A stretch of 64,000 bases of DNA from Zygnema cylindricum (Eukaryota > Streptophyta > Zygnematophyceae > Zygnematales > Zygnemataceae), in contig JBBHKE010001722.1 of the NCBI GenBank assembly GCA_037447655.1, positions 37,625-101,624 on the forward strand, given 5' to 3'. A program made the position numbers and the translations under genes. Within the stretch, counting starts at the first letter, position 1; every line of letters begins with the position of its first letter. Shown here piece by piece: positions 54,893 to 64,000 of the stretch. The notes beneath the pieces were generated by a model that saw nothing but the letters and a program-made list of their open reading frames with translations, was not told the origin of the DNA and ran no database searches.

Positions 54893-55968
54893 TCATTTCT
54901 GCCTTCGTGGAATTTCGACCTCATTTTTCGCCTCCAACTCCTCATCCAAAAGGAGCTCATCGTCCTCGTCTTCGGATTCCGCTTCAAGTACCTGTGTGAC
55001 AAGGGCGTTTTTCTTTCCTCTCGGGGTACCACCGGACTGCCCCTCCTTTAACCGAAGCTCGGTTAGCTTAGTGCACTCTGCCATATAGTGCCCTAGATTC
55101 TTACAAAAATGACATAAACCTTTGGGAGCCCTTGGTTCGAACTCGTCGGCCTGTTTTTTTCTGCTCCATACCCCCATAGTTTCCGACCGGTTTTCGGGAA
55201 TCCCTGTTCCTCCAATCAGTCGCTGTTGCCAAGGCTTGGCCACTCTTTCCTCCCCTTCGGATCTCAATTGTATTCTCTTGAACGAGAATCATCCCTACCA
55301 CTGAGTTCCATATCCACCTTGAGTCAGGCAAGTCCTGCACACGGTAAACTATGTTCACGAACTCATCAGGTAACTTCATCAGTAAACAGTTAACCTTTTC
55401 TTTTTCACTAAAATCTTTTCCCGCACTCTCTAGCTCCATGAAGAGTGTAGCAAGCTCATTGCAAAAATCCAACATATTTCCCCCTTTGTATACATACTCC
55501 TTAACTTTCTGATCAGCCAACTGTTGTTGCTGAATCGTACCACTTCGGTACATCTCTATGAGAGCCATCCAAAGATCGGATGCCCTTTCTACCTGCAAAT
55601 GAGGACATGCAAGTCCTTGAGTGAGATGGCGTAGGATGAAGTGCTTTGCCGCCATATTGTTGAAGTCCCAGGTTTCAGTATCATTCTCCTCGTTCCTCGG
55701 AATAGGTGACATGAATGCCGAACCAGTTGCTATTGGTGTGGTCGTCTCCTTCTCCTTTCCTTTGTCCACCACCTCTCCTTCTTTTGTTTCCTCCGTTGAA
55801 GGTGGATCCTCTTTCCTGGTGAATCTGCTTCCTCCAAACCCTGGAGGAATTCCAAGACTTGATGGACGTCCCAACCGTCCACTCACTATCCCCCAAAACC
55901 TTTTTTCGCATAGAGCTCCTATCATCATACTTTCCCAGTATATGAATCCAGTTCCATTAAAGATTGGT
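54893..55968 (-). pseudogene. Copia gag with zinc knuckle
   Basis: The frame is open from the primer-binding site (PIFNGTGFIYWESMMIGAL) through the capsid-like region (MAAKHFILRHLTQGL, MYRSGTIQQQQLADQKVK, LMKLPDEFVNIVYRVQ). A one-base shift near 55270 moves it to the frame with the zinc knuckle CHFCKNLGHYMAEC, followed by an acidic tail (SEDEDDELLLDEELEA). No ATG is seen upstream of PIFNG, so the start codon is lost or a non-AUG codon. Confidence 0.92.
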
Positions 55969-55976
55969 ACCTAGAG

Positions 55977-55991
55977 GGTGGGCCCATAACC
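55977..55991 (-). promoter_or_regulatory. Primer-binding site, tRNA-iMet anticodon arm (half-tRNA type)
   Basis: GGTTATGGGCCCACC abuts the 5' LTR. It is the exact complement of GGUGGGCCCAUAACC, the anticodon arm of plant initiator tRNA-Met. Drosophila copia, yeast Ty5 and Volvox Osser use such an internally cleaved tRNA fragment. Confidence 0.92.
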
Positions 55992-57008
55992 TGAAACTCT
56001 GAGACCTCCATAAGTCCTCAGAGTGGACAGCTTCCAAGAAGCCTCTAGGATAATCCTGACCCCTTTGTGTTTCAGCAAAAAAAACTACCACCCTGGCAGA
56101 CAAAAACTCTGACCACCTGCACCTCTGTGAAGGCAAGACTCCCCTGAGTCAATAGCAAAAATAATCTCTGAATTTGCTCCCCTGAGCAGTAAGTTATGGA
56201 GGGTCAAAGTTGACCTTTTGTACAGAAGCTCTCTGGGAGAGAGGGTCCTATCTCCTAATTTTTCTAAGTCCTATCTCTCTCACAGACTATATCTACTGAT
56301 GTACGGAACTAATCAGAATAAAGTTCCGTACGCAAAAGTACAATTGCCGGTGTACTTTATGTACGAACATTGTACGACATGGCCTAAATGTCCACACGTG
56401 GAATATCCGGATTCGCTCCTCTAATCCTCGGAGATGCCGCGCTCCAATGTTACATCGCCACGTGTCATACCATGTGGCGCTGCCCACAAACCGCCGAATT
56501 CTCCTTCCGCGATCTCGGCGCTAATTTCGGCCGTCCGATTAAACTCGCATTTGATCGTAGCCGTAATAAATATATGCGCGGTATTGATTTTCTGTCCGTA
56601 CCGTAATCCATACTCTATATATTACCGGATCTATGTATCCCGTAATATATTTCAGTTAAATGAATAATTGTATGTATACATGTTTAAATATTTATCGTAC
56701 TATATACTACCTAACAGTACTTCTAGACTTAACGGTTAAGGCTACCGGCTATCTACTATTTGTCGGCCGACAGGTACCAGGATCAAATCCTGCCGCCGGC
56801 ACATACCTTTTAGTAATTAATCCCTAGACTAATATAAATTTCCCGTAAACCTGAGGATAGCCTAGGTAGCCATGGCTCTAGCTTCCTCTCCAATTTCTCA
56901 GTGACTGCGACAAGTTTGAGAGTTGGAGAGAGAAGCTAGAGGTAGACTGCCTCGGCTTCTTTGTTTCTATTCAGACCTAGAAAATACTAAAAACCATTAA
57001 TTTCTACA
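55992..57008 (-). repeat. 5' LTR of the complete copia element (1,017 bp)
   Basis: Matches 50597-51640 end to end, apart from a 27-bp deletion near 56580 between short repeats (GCGCGGTATT). Ends at TTTCTACA, followed by GTAGT. Confidence 0.95.
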
Positions 57009-57013
57009 GTAGT
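57009..57013 (+). repeat. Target-site duplication GTAGT (right)
   Basis: Right-hand copy of the duplication at 50592-50596. Confidence 0.93.
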
Positions 57014-57724
57014 AGTCCGTTAGAATAAATAGGGTGTGGTTGCTATTTAAACAGTAACTTGAGCATTAATCTGATTAACGGAATAAATATTAGAAGATAT
57101 AGAAACAAGGTTGATTTTATAGTGCGCACGAAACAAATGTACCGGACATTTGTTTTGAACGGCTAGCATTAAAAGCCGGTTTGGATCAGACGGCCCGCTT
57201 CATCGCCGAGATCCTAAAATAGGCGCCTTGGCGATTTTTCGGACGTGACATGACCTAGCAACACGTGGCAAGATATAATTGGGAAGCACCAATCCCGGGG
57301 AGCATGAGGACGAGTCCGAAGGAGACAAGAGTCTACTCCATGGCCTTCTCGTACACAAGTCGTAAAAAAAGTACATTGGCTTTAGTACCTTTCTGTACTC
57401 TACAGTTTTCTGATTGGTTCGTACATCAGTAGATAGGGGTTGTGAGAGGGGTTTATTACTTAGAGGATTGAGGAGGTAGCCGCCTCTCTCCCAACAAGCT
57501 TGTATAAATATTGACATCTTTGCCACTTGATAATTAATCGCTTGGTCAGGCGTTAAGTGTGATTCTTTTTGTTGTGGACTCAGGGGTGTCCAGACTACAC
57601 AGGGGTGCAGTCACATTGTCTAGTTGCCTGCTTGGGTGGGAGTTGTTCTAGTTGAAAGTGGGTTAGTGAAAAACTACCTAAAGGCTTCCTCAATTTTGGT
57701 CCAAATGGGGGACACACAATTGCA
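57014..57724 (+). repeat. Right piece of the split copia LTR
   Basis: Continues the LTR begun at 50465; homologous in reverse complement to 58394-59090. Ends GGACACACAATTGCA, matching the LTR end at 58394. TATA box TATAAATA at about 57503. It lies inverted inside the gag of the next element. Confidence 0.87.
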
Positions 57725-58370
57725 CTGTCATCCATTTCCTGCACTCGGTACACTATGTTCTCAAACTCATTAGGCAACTTCATGATGAGAGTGTTGACTT
57801 TCATTTTCATTGTACTGGTCTACTCGGCACTCTCCATCTCCATATACAAACAAGAGAGGTCATTACAATAGTCTAGCATTTTCCCCCTTTTGTAAGTATA
57901 CTCCCCTAACCGTTGCTCGGCCAACTGGAGCTCTTGAATGGTACCGGCTCTATAAATATCCACTAAGTTCTCCCACAACTCCTCGGCCTTAAAGATGTGG
58001 AGATGGGAGTATACCAAAGCTTGAGTAAGATGCCTCACAATGAAGTGTCTGGCTGCCATGTTTGTATACCCCCACATTTGAATATCGTTTTCTTCGGTCT
58101 TCACGGCCGCCCTATCGGGTACCGTGGCCATAGGAGTAAGAGGTGTCTCCTTCCCTTTCTCCTTTTCGAACACACCGTTGTCTACGCTGTCTTCCTCCTC
58201 CATTGGAGCAGATACTGCTACAGAAAACCTCACTCCACTAAACCCTGTTGAAATTCCTTCAGATGGACGTTTCACTTGTCCACTCACGATACCCCAGTAT
58301 CATTTTTCACACAAAGCCCTTACACTAATGGCTTCCTAACAAATGAACTCAGATCCGTTGAAGATGGGCA
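57725..58370 (-). pseudogene. Copia gag fragment
   Basis: Reads MAARHFIVRHLTQALVYSHL, YRAGTIQELQLAEQRLGE and LIMKLPNEFENIVYRVQEMD, clearly paralogous to the gag at 54893-55968. Broken by a stop after MEMESAE. It ends where the inverted LTR begins (57724). Confidence 0.9.
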
Positions 58371-58378
58371 CCCTAGAG

Positions 58379-58393
58379 GGTGGGCCCATAACC
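58379..58393 (-). promoter_or_regulatory. Primer-binding site, tRNA-iMet anticodon arm
   Basis: Same 15-base sequence as at 55977-55991, next to the LTR at 58394. Confidence 0.92.
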
Positions 58394-59519
58394 TGCAATT
58401 CTGTGTGCCTTATTGGACTACAGAATTCAAGAAGCGTCTAGATAGTTTCTGGCTAGGATTACAAATACCCAAGTAGGCAAACAAGCAATGTGACTGCACC
58501 CCTGTGCAGTCTGGACTCCCCTGAGTTTGCAGCAAACGTAATCGCTAAAAACGCCCTACTAGGCGATTAATAATCAAGTGGCAAAGATACCAAAATATAT
58601 ACAAGCTCATTGGGAGGGAGGCGAATACTGCCTAAATCTCCTAAGTCCTAAACCCTTTCACAACCCCTATCTACTTATGTACGAACCAATCATAAAACTG
58701 TAAAGTACAGAAAGGTATTATGGCCGGTGTACTTTTTGTACGGTTTGTCTCGGCCATAGAGTGGACGCCTGTACTTTCTGGACTCGCCCTCATGCTCTCC
58801 GGTATTCCTGCTTTCTAATGTTATCTTGCCACGTGGCGCCAGGTCAGGTCAAGCCTGAAAACAGCCAAAGCGCCCATTCTGGGATCTCGGCAATGATGCG
58901 CGCCGTTGGATCCAAAACGGCTTTGAATGCTAGCCGTTGAAAATCAATGTTCGGTAAATTTATTTCGTGCGGTTTCAAGTTTGCACTATAATCCGAATTG
59001 TTTCTATGCTATTTATCCGTAATTTCGTAAATCAGATTAGTGAACTCTAATATATTTAAATACTTATCATACCCCATGTACTCTAACAGACTATGACAGG
59101 CGGACTAAGGCTAACGGCTATGCCTCGCCTTGCCGGTCGGAGGTTTGAGTCCTACCAATCTCAACCTTTTTGGTAGAAGTGACTTATGTCACTTCTTCTG
59201 ACCTGCCTAAGGAGCTAAGGCAGCATCGAGTCTTGCCTGACTCAACTTTCTTTGTAGAAGTGACTTATGTCATTTCTTCTGACCTGCCTAAGGAGCCAAG
59301 GCAGCCATGGCTCCACTACCCCGTCTCTCCTTTAGTGAATAGGAAAAGCCTAAGGAGCCAAGGCAGCCATGGCTCCACTACCCTGTCTCTCCTTTAGTGA
59401 ATAGGAAAAGTATGGGGGATAGAGGGGAGAGGTGGAGGCAGGATTCCTACTCTTTTCTTATCTATTTCCATTAAGCTATTCAAAACTAGAAAATACCTTA
59501 TATCTCTAATGTTTCAACA
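58394..59519 (-). repeat. 5' LTR of a second copia element (1,126 bp)
   Basis: Plus strand TGCAATTCTGTG ... TGTTTCAACA. tRNA-like module at about 59090-59170 followed by TTTTT. Contains a tandem duplication of about 63 bp (TAAGGAGCCAAGGCAGCCAT at about 59290 and 59352). Inserted within the plus-strand copia fragment that starts at 59520. Confidence 0.9.
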
Positions 59520-60095
59520 TAGTGCACTAAGCTAACCGAACTTCGGTTAAAGGAGGGGCAGATCGGTGGACCTCCAAGAGGAAATAAAAAGGCTCTTGTG
59601 ACTCAGGTACACGAGGAGGAATTTGAGGACGAGGACGAGGAGCTCTTGCTGGATGAGGAGTTGGAGGCAAAGACCGAGGTCGAAATTCCTCGAAAGCAAA
59701 AATGTGCTTTTGGAGGTTTGAAAGGTGAAGGAGGTTAGATTGTGGATTCCGGTGCCTCCATGCACATGTGTAAGGATAAACACCTGTTCACTAAGATGAG
59801 AAAGATTCCCACCGTAGAGATAGAGTATGGGGATGGGAGGGTAGTCACTACTACTATGGTAGGATCGGTAGATGTGCTAGTCTATGTGGAGGGAAAGGCA
59901 TCCATTGTGACATTCTCTGATGTGTTGTTTATTTTAGAGCTAAACAAAATCCTCATCTCAACGTCTGTGTTAGATGATAAGGGTTTTGAGCCTAGCAGTA
60001 GGAAGGGAACCTTCACTGCTAGCTTTGAGGAGGAAGTTTATTTCATTGCTGAAAAAGGTAGCCAAGGGATGTTTAGGCTGATTTTAAGCAATTAT
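59520..60095 (+). pseudogene. Copia gag tail and protease fragment
   Basis: Starts abruptly at the LTR end with CTKLTELRLKEGQ (after the zinc knuckle), then the acidic tail FEDEDEELLLDEELEAK, and the protease IVDSGASMHMCKDKHLF with DSG. A TAG replaces the Trp codon just before IVDSG. Homology to the gag/protease at 54488-55100 ends after RLILSN (about 60090). Confidence 0.9.
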
Positions 60096-61140
60096 GAGCG
60101 ATTTGACTCTCCACGTTTATGGGCGTAAACGTGGGCCTTCAGATGCATAATCGGATACGCCATCGTCTGACACTTTCAGTTCGGAATAAGTGACCCAGCG
60201 TAGGTCGATTTTTAGCGTCTGAACGAATAGCACCGTGCTTCGTGGAAAAGTGAACAAATATCCACGACGACCGCGCGACTAGGTGGGTACACGTCGCATA
60301 TGACATGTGCCTTCCGCCAGGGAGGATGCGAGCCCACCGGAAGCTGCAATAAAATCTTTGACGAGGGATATTGTTTCACGCTTCTGTTGCCATCCAATAA
60401 CCAATCTAAGATTTTTGTACGCTTTTACAAATCTTAAGTTTCGTCCGCCCGTACAGATTTTATTCAATACGTCGTACGAGTCACATTTTACCTTTGCTAG
60501 TAAAAATATGTGGTCACAATTCGCTGTCGGAGATTCTTTGAAGATTATCATAATCATATCCATCTATTACGTGGACAAATCAGATTGTGCCACTCAAATA
60601 AAATGTCGGTTACTAACCCGACACAATGGAACGATAGCTTCTGTAAACAAATTTTTGACGTTTACAAAGACCGCCCAATGGAACAACGCTCTTAAAGGTA
60701 GACGCCGCAAAATGTAACCAACAAAAAAGTACTAATTTTGTAATTCATACAATTACTTATTTTAGGGTATGGTTACATGAAGAGGTCTTTGTAATAGTAC
60801 GGACAGTAAAACAACAAAATTTATGTATTACAGAGGCCTCGTTATATTGCGTATCGTCTGTAAACAAGTTTTTACATACATGTTCTGATTTGAGCTTCCT
60901 TGTAAGTTGACGATCAAATATTTAAAATAGTCAAAGATTTGAAAACCGACCATTTTCGTATGGAAATCCGTACTTGCGTATTACGTATGTGAACTTCGCA
61001 AGTGTACTTCACGTCAATATATTTTAGAGATCTCCTTCACTCTGCTGACTTTCAGGAAAAAACTGTATTTCTTTTTGGCAAAGATTTTACGGTCACCTTG
61101 TCTGAAGGCACGTGACTTTGGAGACCTGTGATTTTTTATT
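60096..61140. other. AT-rich intergenic DNA, no gene seen
   Basis: Overlapping short ORFs (60307-60717 and others) have no recognisable motif. Confidence 0.45.
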
Positions 61141-61149
61141 TTTTTTAAT

Positions 61150-61275
61150 ACCTCGATATATCGACGATATATCGGCGATGTATTGCGATATTTTGATTTT
61201 CGATATATCGATTATTGGGTACCTGAAATTCGATATATATATCAAATATCGGCAAAAGGTCCTCGATACCCAACA
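61150..61275. repeat. CGATATATCG palindrome cluster
   Basis: Several copies of CGATATATCG and close variants (ACGATATATCGGCGATGTA, TTTTCGATATATCGATTATT) within about 125 bp, bounded by CCTCGATA and TCCTCGATACC. Confidence 0.75.
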
Positions 61276-61304
61276 CTAGATGTTTTTATATTTTTTATTT
61301 TATT

Positions 61305-61418
61305 ATAATGTCAAATTCGGTTAACGCATTTTATAAAGTTTTGAATTTTGTTTCATGCGCATATTCGTTATTTTTTGGGCGTTTCATGCGTGTGTTGTAT
61401 GCGCATGAGACATCTATG
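61305..61418 (+). repeat. Dispersed repeat, copy 2
   Basis: Homologous to 38512-38622 in the same orientation. Confidence 0.8.
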
Positions 61419-61856
61419 TTTCTAGCGCTATTTTTTGTTGTTTGTTTTGAAATATTCAAATTGCGAAAGTACATGTATATGATACGGAAGTACAAATTTT
61501 GAAACGAAATTGGTCGGTTTCGAAATCTTTTACGATTTTAAAGATTGGATCCTCAACTTACGTGGAGCCATTCAAATTGAACCACGTATATAAAAACTTA
61601 TTTCCAGACGTTACACGATGTAACCGAGGCCTCTGTATTGCATAAATATTGATGTTCGTACTATTACACAGACCTCCTGATGTAACCATAATTCAAAAGT
61701 AGGTGAAAGTAGGCCCATACAATATGCCTATTGTTTGCAAAACATACAACATGACTTTAAGACCCATATTGTATTCGGACCTATTCGGACCTATTCGGAC
61801 AAAAAAAAAAATTTTACACCGTCAAATTCAGACAATCGGACGGTTGATGATCAAAG

Positions 61857-62349
61857 TACACCGTGAATCGTTATTAGCGTAAAAAAATAGATAGCGTAAT
61901 GAAACAATTATAGTACTTTACGGTAAATTGGGTTTTTTAGGGTACACAATGATACTAATTTATCATTAACTCTAATTTGTAAACTGCTTTGTAAAAATTT
62001 TCGGCACATAATATGTCCACACTAAAACATGTGGATGTACGAAATTGTTCAAATCGTACGCCGTCGCGTTTTTTTGACATCCGCGTATGTCGGAAAATAT
62101 TTACGCAATTACATATTATTATATTTTTTGTGCTTTTATATTTTAAAAGGTACGGAATAGTACGGATCTGACAGTCCGTACACCACACTATTTAAAAAGG
62201 CACTAAATTACAGTTATGAACCGTATTGAGCGGGGTACCTCAAATAACGTTCATAAACATTTAGCGTACTTTATTCTATTTGAAAATTTGCCGAAAAAAA
62301 GAGGTACCCCAATTAGCGTCATGTACGCTAATAGCAATTCACGATGTAG
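61857..62349. repeat. MITE-like element, copy 4 (493 bp)
   Basis: Terminal inverted repeats TACACCGTGAATCGTTATTA and TAATAGCAATTCACGATGTA, the same family as the three copies at 39.8-41.9 kb. Confidence 0.78.
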
Positions 62350-64000
62350 CGATCTAGGAAGATCACATGAAAAGCCCACAACACCACTTACGATAAAGGC
62401 GCCGACCAAAGGCCTACCATAAAAACGCCTACTTTTGAACTATGGATGTAACCACACCCTCATTGGCATTTTGCCGCTATAAAATGGTTCGACTTTGTAA
62501 AACGACCGTCAGCTTCAGTGAAACAGTGTGTATATTGTATAGTACGAAGAATCCTGGAAAGATACAGCTGAACAACAATATCCGCGATGGGATTGGATAT
62601 TGCGTATCTTCGATAAAATTTGGAGTGTCCACAGCAGCACCCTCAAATTTTCCCAGTCACTTCCAGTTTACTGTTAGGGCGTGTCCCCATGTAACAAATT
62701 TTTTGAAACGTTACTTTGGATTTTAGCGCCGATTTTACGGTGTACTTTTCAAAGTGTGCCTATGTCAATCCTTACTTGTGCGTTCATTACTTCGAATATG
62801 TGACAATTGTAGACGTCTATACAATGTGCGACAGTCTACGAAACTAAAAGTAGACGAGTACGAAACTACGAAACTTCCTAAAAACAGCGACGCTAACTAC
62901 GAAACTTCCTAAAAACGGCGACGATTGTAGACGTCGAGGTTTTTATGACGTTGTAGATGTTTAGGGTTTTGTGACATAGCGAAGTCATGCTACCATGTGA
63001 CGTCATCAGTACGTTCATTTTCTGCCATGGCTTTCCGATTTCGTTTTCTTATCTTTTATCATTCGATATGCCATCAAACCTAGACCAAAAATATTAAAAA
63101 AAAAGAAAAAATATATACCTTTCATTTGATACAATTATTGCTGCATCTCGTGTAAATATGAGAGAAAGAGTGGTCGAGTGAGAAAGAGGGGGAGAGACGA
63201 GGACGCCGTAAAATTTTGCAAAGGACCCACGCAGGAAGGTGGAGGTCCACGACCCCTGCAAATTTTTTCCGTACATGTTTGTCATTTTCCTATGTGCATG
63301 CGTGTGACGAGGAGTGAAAAAAATAGCGTGTACTTTCCTTCGTGCAAATTTTTTCGAAAACGTTTGACACGTGCGTTCCCGGTTTTCTATTCTTCAATAG
63401 GGTAGTATTTTGATTAAAATCAGGTCGCGATTTGATTCCAGTGCAAGTGTGAAGATGAGGTGGAAGTGGGTCGCGATGATAACAACGCCAAATTGCCGTA
63501 CCTTTCAAGCTCCAACATGACGCAAAATGTACTTGTGTCTTTGCTCATTTTTCGTACGGCGTAATATTTTCTCGTTGGAAGGCCCATTTTCTGTGAAAAC
63601 GACGGAAAAAAAACCCTTACTTGAACACATGGGGGACATGCCCTTACTCTGCACCATTATTTCATATGATACCCGAGTGAAAGGCACTCCCTTACAGTTG
63701 ACATTTGCCCTTAACCAGATTGCATCGGACGTTTAGCCGGTTGTGTGGCGACTCAAATGTCTTTTCAGGTCAAGGCTAGTAGCGGACTGGCCGTCAAATC
63801 CTGACACAAGTTGTACTTACGTATCTGTACATGATGGCGTATGCGCTTACTCCCAACCAAGATGATCGATTCACTTTCCAAAGTCATCTACGCTGTAATT
63901 TACATGTAGCCTATTGCTTATCTTTAAAAGCGTATCACGGTGAACAGAACAGCAGGAGTTCCAGCAGTGTAGATGCCCCCCGACACTGGAGGTCGGTGAA
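62350..64000. other. Intergenic DNA, no confident gene
   Basis: 62400-62440 is an inverted copy of 38928-38965, and 63490-63660 resembles 40740-40890. ORFs at 62442-62726, 63178-63405 and 63527-63736 carry no motif I recognise. Confidence 0.45.

Larger units (their letters stand above)
50597..57008 (-). mobile_element. Complete copia element, 6,412 bp, TSD GTAGT
   Basis: LTRs 50597-51640 and 55992-57008; polypurine tract at 51641; primer-binding site 55977-55991 complementary to the anticodon arm of initiator tRNA-Met; gag, zinc knuckle, protease, integrase, RT and RNase H in copia order. The RT/RNase H part is open for 598 codons, but upstream frames carry stops and two frameshifts. The LTRs differ by a 27-bp indel and about twenty substitutions in the first about 430 bp by eye, so the insertion is moderately young. 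It sits inside an older LTR (50465-57724). Confidence 0.96.

Overview
The window is nuclear DNA from a green-lineage (streptophyte) eukaryote, most likely a seedless plant or charophyte-type alga; the species cannot be named from the sequence. Three things support this. Two different retrotransposon primer-binding sites are exact complements of the plant-type initiator tRNA-Met (its anticodon arm and its 3' end). There is a split-exon LRR gene with one 24-residue repeat per 72-bp exon. Copia and gypsy LTR elements dominate. There are no bacterial operons.

Layout. 1-674: 3' end of a plus-strand copia pol, followed by its LTR (688-1729). 1730-10880: decayed gypsy material (reverse transcriptase, integrase, a PHD finger at the polyprotein C terminus, polypurine tract, LTR pieces) with a copia LTR fragment and a copia solo LTR (8634-9634) inserted. 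10880-12950: AT-rich DNA with no recognisable gene. 13029-37146 (minus strand): a gene of about 24 kb that a simple ORF scan does not show. A signal-peptide exon, an LRR N-cap exon and seven 72-bp LRR exons, all joined in phase 2, lead to a Cys-rich/EGF-like exon and then, less certainly, to Pro-rich and HPPGVGK-repeat exons. Its introns hold TTA-rich DNA, pyrimidine hexamer arrays, (TTCACA)n arrays, a 21-bp minisatellite and a complete 5.7-kb copia element (28930-34614).

37147-41901: intergenic DNA with MITE-like inverted-repeat elements. 41902-45003: copia LTR plus decayed pol. 45152-47217: an unrecognised, broken, roughly 690-codon gene. 47640-50200: two tandem satellites (127-bp and 92-bp units), one interrupted by a solo LTR with target duplications. 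50200-60095: nested copia elements, including a complete 6.4-kb copy (50597-57008, TSD GTAGT) inserted in an older LTR, which itself lies in another element. 60096-64000: AT-rich DNA with a fourth MITE copy and dispersed repeats shared with 38.5-41 kb.

The only gene that looks intact is the LRR gene. It probably encodes a secreted or membrane-anchored LRR/EGF/Pro-rich surface protein. Every retroelement polyprotein is broken by stops and frameshifts, several of them explicable as CGA to TGA decay.
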